Part shown: piece after piece, positions 43,388 through 51,430 of the stretch
Layout of the letters: the number at the start of each line of letters is the position of its first letter
Position numbering within the stretch: position 1 is the first letter of the stretch
Assembly (NCBI GenBank): GCA_040981125.1
Contig: JANRMQ010000006.1
Location: 198,523-262,522 of the forward strand
Reading direction: 5' to 3'
DNA: 64,000 bases
Origin: DASSBQ01 sp040981125
Lineage (GTDB): Bacteria > Nitrospirota > Nitrospiria > Nitrospirales > Nitrospiraceae
Notes under the pieces: model-generated
What the model was told of the DNA's origin: nothing
The model's database searches: none
The model's input: only the letters and a program-made list of their open reading frames with translations
Position numbers and translations under genes: made by a program

Positions 43388-44304
43388 GAACGAACTCCCT
43401 TCGACTCTTTGATTTGCTGTTCGCGCTGCTGGATCGAGCGGACAATGGAATCCACCGGGACCAGATGCCGGGCCACGCCCAAATCACGGGCGGGAATGCC
43501 CATGGCGAGTCCCAATAACTGAGGCAGATGCAGAATGGGCAATTCCAGCGACGCATTGACGGCCCGGCCCGCCCGTTCCTGGTAAATGTCGAGACTCATG
43601 TGGCAGAGGGGACACGGGGTGACCATGAAATCGGCCCCGTGATCCTTGGCTTCTTTCATATTGGCGCCCGCCATCGCCACCGCAATCGCTTCCTTCTCCA
43701 AAATGATCGGAAAGCCGCAGCATTTCGTACGGCCGGCGTAACTGACCGGTTCCCCTCCCACGGCGCGAATGACCTTTTCCAGAGAACTCGGCTGTTCCGG
43801 ATCGTCAAATCCCAAATCCCAAGACGGGCGCAAAATGTAGCAGCCATAGAACGGCGCGATGCGAAACTCATCCATCGGAATGCGAACTTGTTCGCCCAGC
43901 CGGGTCAGTCCGACTTCCCGAACGACGATCCACAGCAAGTGCTTCACCTGGACGGTGCCTCGATAGGCCACCCCGTCCTTCTCCAGGACCGCGTTGATCC
44001 GATCAAGCAAGCCCGGTTCGGTTTTTAACCGCTTATTGGCGGCCCCCATGACGCCTTGACAGGTCCCACAGATCGTCATGACGTCCAGCCCCAGCTGTTC
44101 GGCCTGCGCGAACGTTCGGGCGTTGAGGGCGAGCGCCACCTCCGGGTCCGCTTCCCCTACCACGCCGGCGCCGCAACAGGATGCCGCCGCGAGTTCCACG
44201 ACCTCGATGCCCAGACGGCCGATGATCGCCATCGTGGATTGATAGAGTTCGGGAGTCGCCCCTTTCGCCGCACAACCGGGATAGAGCGCATATCGTAAAG
44301 CCAT
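43384..44304 (-). CDS. CCG-domain protein, heterodisulfide reductase subunit B / SdhE-like
   Basis: 306 residues from ATG at 44304 with an AAAGGA site upstream. Two full CCG motifs are present: Cys11, Cys43-Cys44, Cys79 and Cys82, then Cys155, Cys195-Cys196, Cys231 and Cys234. These are the ligands of the non-cubane [4Fe-4S] clusters in HdrB and in SdhE-type subunits of succinate dehydrogenase or methylmenaquinol fumarate reductase. The subunit would pass electrons to or from quinone or thiol substrates. A FeS SdhB gene is 11 kb away on the same strand. A longer upstream frame without a ribosome site is ignored. Confidence 0.9.
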   Translation of the reverse strand: MALRYALYPGCAAKGATPELYQSTMAIIGRLGIEVVELAAASCCGAGVVGEADPEVALALNARTFAQAEQLGLDVMTICGTCQGVMGAANKRLKTEPGLLDRINAVLEKDGVAYRGTVQVKHLLWIVVREVGLTRLGEQVRIPMDEFRIAPFYGCYILRPSWDLGFDDPEQPSSLEKVIRAVGGEPVSYAGRTKCCGFPIILEKEAIAVAMAGANMKEAKDHGADFMVTPCPLCHMSLDIYQERAGRAVNASLELPILHLPQLLGLAMGIPARDLGVARHLVPVDSIVRSIQQREQQIKESKGVRS

Positions 44305-44487
44305 CCGTCGGTCATTCCTTTCGGTAAAAGATACCCCAATCACGTTGCTGCAGTATACATCATGCCGCGTCGGTCTCGAAGCGGCGTCCGTCTCCAGGCT
44401 AAGGTTTTTCGTGCCGGAAACCGAAAGAGCACTATCCAGAATCACGATGATCACGGCGGTGGTTCCCATCACGCCATGGAGCATTGC

Positions 44488-45351
44488 ATGACTTCCACTG
44501 CAGCGGCCCCTGATTCCTCCTGCGATCGTCTGGAGTCCTTGTTCAGTCAGCGGATCGAGACCGGCTCGGTCGAAGTTCCTCTATTGCCGAAAGTCGCGTC
44601 CGAAGTCCTCACGATGGTGTATGACCCGAACGCCGAAGCGTCGAAATTAGCCGGTCTGATCCATCAAGATCAGGCGTTGGCCGCCCATGTCATCAGAGTG
44701 GCCAACTCGCCGGCTTACATGCCGCGCAATCCGGTGGTCTCCCTTCAACATGCCGTCGCCATGCTCGGGATGAACCTCCTCTCTGAAATTGCGTTTACGA
44801 CGTCGCTCAAGAATGCGGCATTGAAGGTCGAAGGCTTTGAACGGGAGATCAAGGGGCTCTGGCGGCACTCGCTTGCCAGCGGGGCCTATGCAAAGGAAAT
44901 CGCCCGGATGCGCCGATTCAACGTCGAGAGCGCCTATCTGTGCGGTCTTTTGCACGCTATCGGCAAACCGGTCGTCGTGCAAACCGCAGCCGCTCTGTCG
45001 AAAGAACACCGGCTTCCTATTGAGCCCGGTTCGTTGGATCGCCTCCTGGCCGGTTATCACACCCGCGTCGGCTCCTTGATCGCCCACAAATGGGCGCTTC
45101 CCCAACAGGTCGCCGAATCCATCGCCTTCTACGAACACTATGATCAGGCCACGGGGGCGCGCCAGGAATGCATGACGACCTGCCTGGCCGACAGGCTGGC
45201 GACGCATCTCCTTCAGCCCGAATCGATGGATGAAGCCGTCGTGCGCGATCACCCCGTGTATGCCGAGCTGAATCTCTATCCCGACGACGTGGGCGCGCTG
45301 CTTCAGATGAAAGACAAGATTGCAGCGGTCGTGGAGGCGATGAACGTATGA
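44488..45351 (+). CDS. HDOD-domain signalling protein
   Basis: 287 residues from ATG at 44488, which has GGAG at seven bases; ATG at 44476 is an alternative. The HDOD domain covers about residues 25-225 (LPKVASEVLTMVYDPNAEASKLAGLI, AVAMLGMNLLSEIAF, YLCGLLHAIGKPVV). HDOD proteins are catalytically dead relatives of HD-GYP phosphodiesterases that act in signalling. The last ATGA overlaps the next gene, so the two are coupled. Confidence 0.88.
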   Translation: MTSTAAAPDSSCDRLESLFSQRIETGSVEVPLLPKVASEVLTMVYDPNAEASKLAGLIHQDQALAAHVIRVANSPAYMPRNPVVSLQHAVAMLGMNLLSEIAFTTSLKNAALKVEGFEREIKGLWRHSLASGAYAKEIARMRRFNVESAYLCGLLHAIGKPVVVQTAAALSKEHRLPIEPGSLDRLLAGYHTRVGSLIAHKWALPQQVAESIAFYEHYDQATGARQECMTTCLADRLATHLLQPESMDEAVVRDHPVYAELNLYPDDVGALLQMKDKIAAVVEAMNV

Positions 45352-46763
45352 GCCCGGTTGCTCGCTACGATATCGTGGTGGTCGGCAGCGGTCCCGCCGG
45401 CCAAAAGGCCGCTATCCAGGGCGCAAAGGCCGGAAAGCGGGTCGCCTTGATCGAACGGGAACAAGGCGTCGGCGGCAATTGCGTCTATCGCGGCACCATT
45501 CCCAGCAAGACCTTGCGGGAGAGCGCGCTGCACCATGCCCGTTTGAAGCGCGCGGGCGACGCCTTTGAAGGACGGCTTCGGTCCGACGTCCCCGTCGCCT
45601 CGCTCATGACGCGGCTTGAAGAAGTGGTCAAAGCTCACGAACTGTATATGACTCGCCAGCTGACTCGGAACGGCGTCGTCTATCTCCATGGACGAGCCAG
45701 CTTCAGTTCCGAGCATGAGATCGAACTCCTATCGGTCGACGGCGCCAAGCAAATACTCTGGGCGGATATTATCGTCCTCGCCACCGGTACCAGACCCCGG
45801 CTCACTCCCGACATTCCGATCGATCACGAGCATATCCTGGACAGCGATTCCCTCCTATCGATGATCTACCTGCCCCGCTCGTTGACGGTCGTCGGCGGCG
45901 GGGTCATCGCCTGCGAGTATGCCTCGATTTTCTCTCTGCTGGGCGTGCAGGTCACGATGATCGATAAAGCCGTACGGCCGCTCCAGTTTTTGGATAAGGA
46001 AGTGGTGCTGACCTTTCAGAAGAGTTTCGAGCGGCATGGTGGACAGTATCACGGCGGGCGTATGGTCAAAGAAGCGACCTGGGACGGGGTGTCACAGGTT
46101 AAGGCCTTACTCGACAACGGCATCACGGTCGCGAGTGAAAAAATGCTGGTCGCGGTCGGCCGGCAAGCGAATATCGAAGGGCTCGCGTTGGAATCCGCCG
46201 GCCTCAGCGTGAACGCGAAGGGCACGCTGTCGGTGAATGACTACGGGCAGACCAGCGTTCCGCATATCTATGCGGCGGGCGACATGTTAGGCCCTCCGGC
46301 CCTCGCCTCCTCGGCGATGGAGCAAGGGCGGCGAGCGGTTTGCCATGCGCTGGAATTACCGGTAGGCGATTCCGTGAACCAGATTCCGCTCGGCATCTAT
46401 ACACTGCCTGAGATCTCCTCAATCGGATTGGACGAGGATGCCGCTCGGCTCCGCTATCGCGGCCCGCTCATCGGGCGGGCGCGGTTCGACGAAATCGCCC
46501 GGGGCCAGATCTCCGGCGCGGCGGACGGACTCCTGAAGATGGTGGCCGATCCGAGCGGCGAACGGTTGCTCGGCCTGCAGATTGTCGGCGAGGAGGCGAC
46601 TGAATTGATTCATGTGGGGCAGGTTGCGTTGCAGCATGCCGCCAGTATCGATTTCTTTATCGACAGCATTTTCAATTTTCCAACCTTGGCCGAGGCCTAC
46701 CGGGTCGCCGCGCTTGATATTCTCGGGCAACGCCAGCAGTTAGGCCGGTCAGCGGCCGCGTAA
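45348..46763 (+). CDS. sthA: Soluble pyridine nucleotide transhydrogenase (SthA-like)
   Basis: 471 residues in the pyridine nucleotide-disulfide oxidoreductase fold: FAD-binding VVVGSGPAGQKAAIQGAK, NAD-binding LTVVGGGVIACEYASIFSLLG, and the FAD segment PHIYAAGDMLGPPALASSAMEQG. The redox disulfide of lipoamide dehydrogenases is absent: GGNCVYRGTIPSK has only Cys45, with Thr50 in the second position. That is the signature of SthA. It balances NADPH and NADH. A dimerisation domain follows residue 345. Confidence 0.92.
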   Translation: MSPVARYDIVVVGSGPAGQKAAIQGAKAGKRVALIEREQGVGGNCVYRGTIPSKTLRESALHHARLKRAGDAFEGRLRSDVPVASLMTRLEEVVKAHELYMTRQLTRNGVVYLHGRASFSSEHEIELLSVDGAKQILWADIIVLATGTRPRLTPDIPIDHEHILDSDSLLSMIYLPRSLTVVGGGVIACEYASIFSLLGVQVTMIDKAVRPLQFLDKEVVLTFQKSFERHGGQYHGGRMVKEATWDGVSQVKALLDNGITVASEKMLVAVGRQANIEGLALESAGLSVNAKGTLSVNDYGQTSVPHIYAAGDMLGPPALASSAMEQGRRAVCHALELPVGDSVNQIPLGIYTLPEISSIGLDEDAARLRYRGPLIGRARFDEIARGQISGAADGLLKMVADPSGERLLGLQIVGEEATELIHVGQVALQHAASIDFFIDSIFNFPTLAEAYRVAALDILGQRQQLGRSAAA

Positions 46764-47049
46764 CGCTGGATACCGTCCTCAGTTACCCTACCCTCCATCA
46801 CACCAATGTTCGGTTGAGACGGCGGCTCATCAGACGAAGCCTCTCCTTATGGTGCCACTGAATAAACATCTCGGCACCGCATTTCTTATACGTCCGGTAG
46901 ATCGAATCCACCCTCATAGCAAGTTGGACATCCTAGCTTCGTTGCGGACAACATGGGGGCTTAATTCGATGTTCTCCTTCTACGGTGCTGAGCCAGTCAG
47001 TTTAAGCAGTTTGCACGTGCACCAAAATGATGTAGCATAGTGCCGCCTT
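46764..47049 (+). other. Intergenic region, no convincing gene
   Basis: This runs between sthA and the acquired module. The only frame (46849-47040, 63 codons) lacks a ribosome site and any recognisable feature, and base composition falls from the core level. It probably contains the promoter for the following genes but none is clear. Confidence 0.4.
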
Positions 47050-47275
47050 ATGAAGATAAGCAACATGAAATCAAGAAAGGGACGCGCTAATAAGGACCAA
47101 ACCGACGCTACGCGTGTCTATAAGTTTTCCACCTGGCCTATACAAATACCTTGAAAATATTGCCAGGAAAAAGAACGTGTCTCTGGCGTGGGTAGTCAGA
47201 GATGCCGCTGACAAAAACGCCGGAGACGAGTGGCCTCTCTTTAGGGGTCAGAATGAACAAAATGACAGTCTATAA
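47050..47275 (+). pseudogene. Ribbon-helix-helix DNA-binding protein, frameshifted
   Basis: ATG at 47050 opens KSRKGRANKDQTDATRV in one frame. From about 47110 the +1 frame reads RVSISFPPGLYKYLENIARKKN and then VSLAWVVRDAADKN, ending at TAA 47275. SISFPPGLY followed by VSLAWVVRDA is a classic ribbon-helix-helix (Arc/CopG-like) fold, with the basic N-terminal part in the other frame. One missing or added base near 47110 would restore a protein of about 75 residues. Alternatively a GTG at 47114 starts a 53-residue version. It lies 56 bases before the ATPase gene and could be its repressor or antitoxin. Confidence 0.65.
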
Positions 47276-47331
47276 AAGTCTCCTGTAAATGATTCTTTTC
47301 GATCATGGTGAAGGGCTGATGGAGGAAGAGA

Positions 47332-50028
47332 ATGACAGTTAAGGCAAGCAGTGTAGCGGGAACTCTGTCAGAGCGTTTGCAGGCTGCGCTGACGCTACCG
47401 AACGGAGCACGGTTTTACCGCTGTGCGTTGCAGGTGAACCCATTTGCCTATTTGACCCGGCATAGCAAACAAACTACGTACCGTTCTGAAGCGGAGTACA
47501 ACGCAGCAATCGTGGCGACGTGCAACGATATAGGAATCGAAGTCATTGCCGTTACGGACCACTACCGGGTCGATGCATCTACGGGATTGGTCAATGCAGC
47601 CCGCGCCGCTGGACTATTCGCGTTCAATGGCTTCGAGGCCGTCACAAAGGACGGAGTCCATTTCTTGTGCCTATTCGACCAGGATAAGGATAATGTACTC
47701 GAACGCTTTATCGGTGAATGCGGAATTCACGACACCAAGACGGCGTCACCGACCGGAATCCTCGATGCTACAGAACTCCTCAATTGTGCCAAGAAATGGG
47801 GAGGAATTTGTATCGCCGCCCATGTGGTCGGAGAGGGAGGACTTTTGAGAAAACTTTCCGGGCAATCCCGCGTCAATGCGTGGAAATCGGATGACCTTCT
47901 TGCATGCGCTCTTGCTGGACCTATCGATGAGGCCCCGGAAGGTGTTAAGCAGATCCTGCGGAACAAAGATGGAGAACATAGACGCAGGCGCGCGGTAGCA
48001 GTTTTAAACGCTTCGGATGCAGACGACCCTGAAGATCTGAAAAAAGATGGAGCCTCCTGTTTCATCAAGATGTCGAATGTGTCGGTGGAAGCTCTACGGC
48101 AGGCTTTCCTTGACCCTGAATCACGCATTCGCCTCCATAGCGATTCGCAATCAGAACCGCACGCAGAATTCGTGGCGGTGACTTGGGAGGGCGGGTTCCT
48201 TGGCGATACTTCCGTTCATTTCAACGGCAATCTCAACGTCCTAGTGGGGGGAAGAGGAACCGGGAAATCTACCATGATCGAGAGCATGCGCTACACGCTT
48301 GGCCTCGAACCGCTGGGAGAAGAGGCGCGCAAGGCGCACGATGGCGTCATCCGATACGTGCTTCGCCCCGGAACGAAAATTTCTTTGCTGGTGCGATCGC
48401 ATAAGCCTTCCGCGCGCTGCTATACCATCGAGCGTTCGGTTCCGAATCCCCCAATCGTTAAAGACGAAGCAGGTGAAATCCTGACGCTGTCGCCGAGGGA
48501 TGTGATGCCAGGCGTTGAGGTGTTTGGACAGCACGAGATATCCGAACTGTCGAAAAGTCGAGAGAAGCTGACGCTGCTATTGGAGCGATTCGTTGACCGG
48601 GACCCAACGCTCTCAGGCCGGAAATCAAAGTTGAAGCTGGAGATGGAGCGCTCGCGAAGCCGTATTGTGGATGTCCGCCGGGAGATGAAAGCTCTGGATG
48701 AGCGACTTGCGAATCTTCCGGGTCTGGAAGAGACCCAGAAGCGGTTCCAGGAAGCCGGTTTAGAAGAACGCCTAAAGGAGAAGAGTCTTCTTATTCGGGA
48801 AGAACGCGTATTTGCAAATGTCGTGGAGCGCCTTGATCCTATGCGAGCACTTCACAGCGAGTTAGTCGGATGGTTGCCGCTTGATGCGGCATTCGTTTCG
48901 CCCAAGGCTTTGGACGGACTCCCGAACGCCGCAATCCTGTCAGAGATTGGAGAGATTTTCGGAACACTGAGCACCAAGCTGAAGGAGACTGCGGATGAAC
49001 TGGCGACAGCGCTGGCAGAAGCTGATAGCGCGATAGCTGGAACCAAGGCTCGGTGGGAAGAGAAAAGAAAAACCGTCGAAGAAACATATGAGACGCTTCT
49101 GCGCGAACTTCAAAAATCGAAGATCGACGGAGCAGAATTCATCCGACTGCGGAAGCAAATTGAAGAGCTGCGGCCGTTGAGGGACAAAAAAGAGACCCTG
49201 AAGCGTGATTTGGTAAGTCATGAGGCACACCGACGCAAACTGCTTTCCGAATGGGAGGACACTAAGGCAAGTGAATATCGCGAGTTCCAAAGCGCGGCGA
49301 AGAACGTCTCTCGCAAGCTTAGGGACCGGGTCAGGGTGGAAGTTACCATGGCAGGAAATCGTGAACCGCTTGAGCAGCTGCTACGCGAAGTCGGAGGCAA
49401 TCTTAGCGCCGCTCTGGAGCGGCTGCGGTCGTTAGATCAACTCTCGCTGCCGGAGTTTGCTGAGCGCTGCCGTGAAGGGAAAGAAGCGCTAATAAAACAC
49501 TACGGCCTGCCGACAGGTTCCGCTGATCGAATCGCGCAAGCAGACATGGATATGTTTATGAGAATCGAGGAACTTGACCTTCCCGCGACAACTAAAATTG
49601 AACTGAACACGGCAGCCGATGGGGAATCTCCTACTTGGCAGACATTAGAATCACTCTCAACAGGGCAGAAGGCGACCGCTGTTTTGCTTCTTCTGCTGCT
49701 GGAGTCTGAGGCACCCCTTGTGGTCGATCAGCCTGAAGATGACTTGGACAACCGCTTCATTACGGAGGGTGTAGTCCCCATCATGCGACAAGAAAAACGG
49801 CGGCGACAATTTGTCTTTTCGACCCACAATGCAAACATCCCGGTCCTCGGCGATGCTGAATTGATTCTGGGCCTAGCTGCTTCAGGAGAAGGGAGAGAAG
49901 GTCACGCGAAAATAGCCCCTGAACATATGGGGTCAATTGACTCCAAACCCGTGCGAGAGTTGGTAGAAGATATTCTCGAAGGCGGCAAGGATGCATTTGA
50001 AATGCGGCGTTCCAAATACGGGTTCTGA
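47332..50028 (+). CDS. PHP-domain/SMC-like ATPase (TrlF-like)
   Basis: 898 residues behind a GGAGGAAGAG ribosome site. An N-terminal PHP-type phosphoesterase domain (about residues 25-240) shows TDH (Asp76-His77), Glu102, His110 and His164, but the usual first HxH is QVN here and the last Asp-x-His is Asp-x-Asp (SDADDPEDL). The ATPase part has Walker A GGRGTGKST at 306-314, a long coiled coil about 430-720, ABC signature LSTGQKA around 775 and Walker B VVDQPEDDLD around 797-806, like SMC/RecN proteins. Such PHP-ATPases often accompany defence genes. It shares an operon with the next gene (three-base gap). Function unknown. Confidence 0.82.
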   Translation: MTVKASSVAGTLSERLQAALTLPNGARFYRCALQVNPFAYLTRHSKQTTYRSEAEYNAAIVATCNDIGIEVIAVTDHYRVDASTGLVNAARAAGLFAFNGFEAVTKDGVHFLCLFDQDKDNVLERFIGECGIHDTKTASPTGILDATELLNCAKKWGGICIAAHVVGEGGLLRKLSGQSRVNAWKSDDLLACALAGPIDEAPEGVKQILRNKDGEHRRRRAVAVLNASDADDPEDLKKDGASCFIKMSNVSVEALRQAFLDPESRIRLHSDSQSEPHAEFVAVTWEGGFLGDTSVHFNGNLNVLVGGRGTGKSTMIESMRYTLGLEPLGEEARKAHDGVIRYVLRPGTKISLLVRSHKPSARCYTIERSVPNPPIVKDEAGEILTLSPRDVMPGVEVFGQHEISELSKSREKLTLLLERFVDRDPTLSGRKSKLKLEMERSRSRIVDVRREMKALDERLANLPGLEETQKRFQEAGLEERLKEKSLLIREERVFANVVERLDPMRALHSELVGWLPLDAAFVSPKALDGLPNAAILSEIGEIFGTLSTKLKETADELATALAEADSAIAGTKARWEEKRKTVEETYETLLRELQKSKIDGAEFIRLRKQIEELRPLRDKKETLKRDLVSHEAHRRKLLSEWEDTKASEYREFQSAAKNVSRKLRDRVRVEVTMAGNREPLEQLLREVGGNLSAALERLRSLDQLSLPEFAERCREGKEALIKHYGLPTGSADRIAQADMDMFMRIEELDLPATTKIELNTAADGESPTWQTLESLSTGQKATAVLLLLLLESEAPLVVDQPEDDLDNRFITEGVVPIMRQEKRRRQFVFSTHNANIPVLGDAELILGLAASGEGREGHAKIAPEHMGSIDSKPVRELVEDILEGGKDAFEMRRSKYGF

Positions 50029-50031
50029 AGC

Positions 50032-51234
50032 ATGACAACGCGGACGGACCTCTTGGAGATTATCCGTAACGGAGAGAATTCCGGAGTAGAGTTTAAGCGG
50101 GACACATTGCAAAACCATGATCTCGCAAAAGAGCTTGTTGCGTTCTCAAACCTGGCGGGTGGGAAGGCGCTTCTCGGTGTGGAAGATGATGGAAGCATAT
50201 TGGGCCTCACGAGACCGAACCTGGAAGACTGGGTGATGACCACATGCCGAGACAAAATCAGACCGGCCATCATTCCCTTCTTTGAACGTGTAAGGGATAT
50301 CGAGCCGGGAAAGGACGTCGCAGTTGTATCTGTGACGCGCGGGTACGACGTTCATAGCGTTTGGCACAACAACAGCAATAAGTATTACATCCGGGTTGGA
50401 ACGCAGAGCAGGGAAGCAACTCCGGAGGAACTAGCTCGGCTTTTCCAGCAACGAGGAATGATTCGCGCTGAATTGCGTCCGGTGTCAGGAGCGAGACTTG
50501 ACGACTTAGACAGAAGGCGTCTACGGGATTACTTTGGTCGTGTTCGGCAGCAAGATGTACCTGTCGATGACGATGAAGCGGCCTGGAAAGCACTCCTCGT
50601 GAATACAGAGATCATGACCGAGGAAGGGGTCACCATCAGCGGTGTTCTCCTCTTTGGGATGACACCTAACCGCTTTTTGCCACAGGCGGGCTTAGATGCT
50701 GCGGCTTTCCCTGGAACGGAAAAAGACTATGCAGCGCGGGAGCGTTCGGCTCTTCGTGGTCCAATGACTCCCTTGTTCGATGCTAATCATACGATTGTGG
50801 AAAACGGCTTGGTTGAACAGGCCCTAGAGTTTGTCAGACGAAATACCCCCGTGACAGCCGTTTTGGAAAATGGAAGGAGATTGGAAAGGCCTACGTATCC
50901 TCATGAGGTGATTCGTGAGGCAGTTGTCAATGCACTTGTTCATCGCGATTATCTTCTTTCCAACACAGATATCGAGCTGACAGTGTATAGCAATAGGCTT
51001 GAAATAATTTCACCAGGGCGGCTGCCAAACGGCATCACGCCGGAACGTATGCGAGCGGGAACACGGGCGTCACGGAATCAGCTCTTAAAGGATGTGATGC
51101 GCGACTATGGCTATCTGGAACACATGGGAATGGGTGTACCGAGAAAGATCATTGCTGGAATGCAGAAACATAACGATACTATGCCTGATTTGATTGAAGA
51201 CCAGGAGCGATTCATCCTTCGCCTGCTCGCGTAG
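50032..51234 (+). CDS. AlbA_2 (Schlafen-type) and HATPase-domain protein
   Basis: 400 residues. The N-terminal AlbA_2/Schlafen domain has GENSGVEFKRD near residue 14 and KELVAFSNLAGGKALLGVEDDG, matching the family core. The C-terminal third shows EVIREAVVNALVHRDYL and EIISPGRLPNGIT, typical of the HATPase_c_4 domain found in COG2865 proteins, formerly called RecG-related regulators. Schlafen-type proteins are often nucleases or regulators in defence loci. It is translated right after the PHP-ATPase, which suggests a two-protein machine. Base composition is intermediate, lower than the core. Confidence 0.82.
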   Translation: MTTRTDLLEIIRNGENSGVEFKRDTLQNHDLAKELVAFSNLAGGKALLGVEDDGSILGLTRPNLEDWVMTTCRDKIRPAIIPFFERVRDIEPGKDVAVVSVTRGYDVHSVWHNNSNKYYIRVGTQSREATPEELARLFQQRGMIRAELRPVSGARLDDLDRRRLRDYFGRVRQQDVPVDDDEAAWKALLVNTEIMTEEGVTISGVLLFGMTPNRFLPQAGLDAAAFPGTEKDYAARERSALRGPMTPLFDANHTIVENGLVEQALEFVRRNTPVTAVLENGRRLERPTYPHEVIREAVVNALVHRDYLLSNTDIELTVYSNRLEIISPGRLPNGITPERMRAGTRASRNQLLKDVMRDYGYLEHMGMGVPRKIIAGMQKHNDTMPDLIEDQERFILRLLA

Positions 51235-51430
51235 CACGAAAGCTAACACTCTTAAAGAGTATGAAGACATCGTTGGATACAAAGGAATAGATGGCGAAGT
51301 TCAGTTCGCTCACGCGACCCGCGCCGATTAGCGGTTGCTCTTTGACCTCATCACGAGTTTTGCGTTAGGCTGTGTCCCTTTCGATCGAATCAACAGCCGG
51401 ATCGAGCTCGATCAATCGGAGCCTTTTCCC

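Noticed and set aside
42543..43556. 337-codon minus-strand frame spanning the end of the sigma54 activator and the cupin gene
   Set aside because: It conflicts with two supported genes and its sequence has no recognisable feature.
46849..47040. 63-codon plus-strand frame before the acquired module
   Set aside because: It has no ribosome site, no recognisable feature and biased composition; it was not annotated as a gene.
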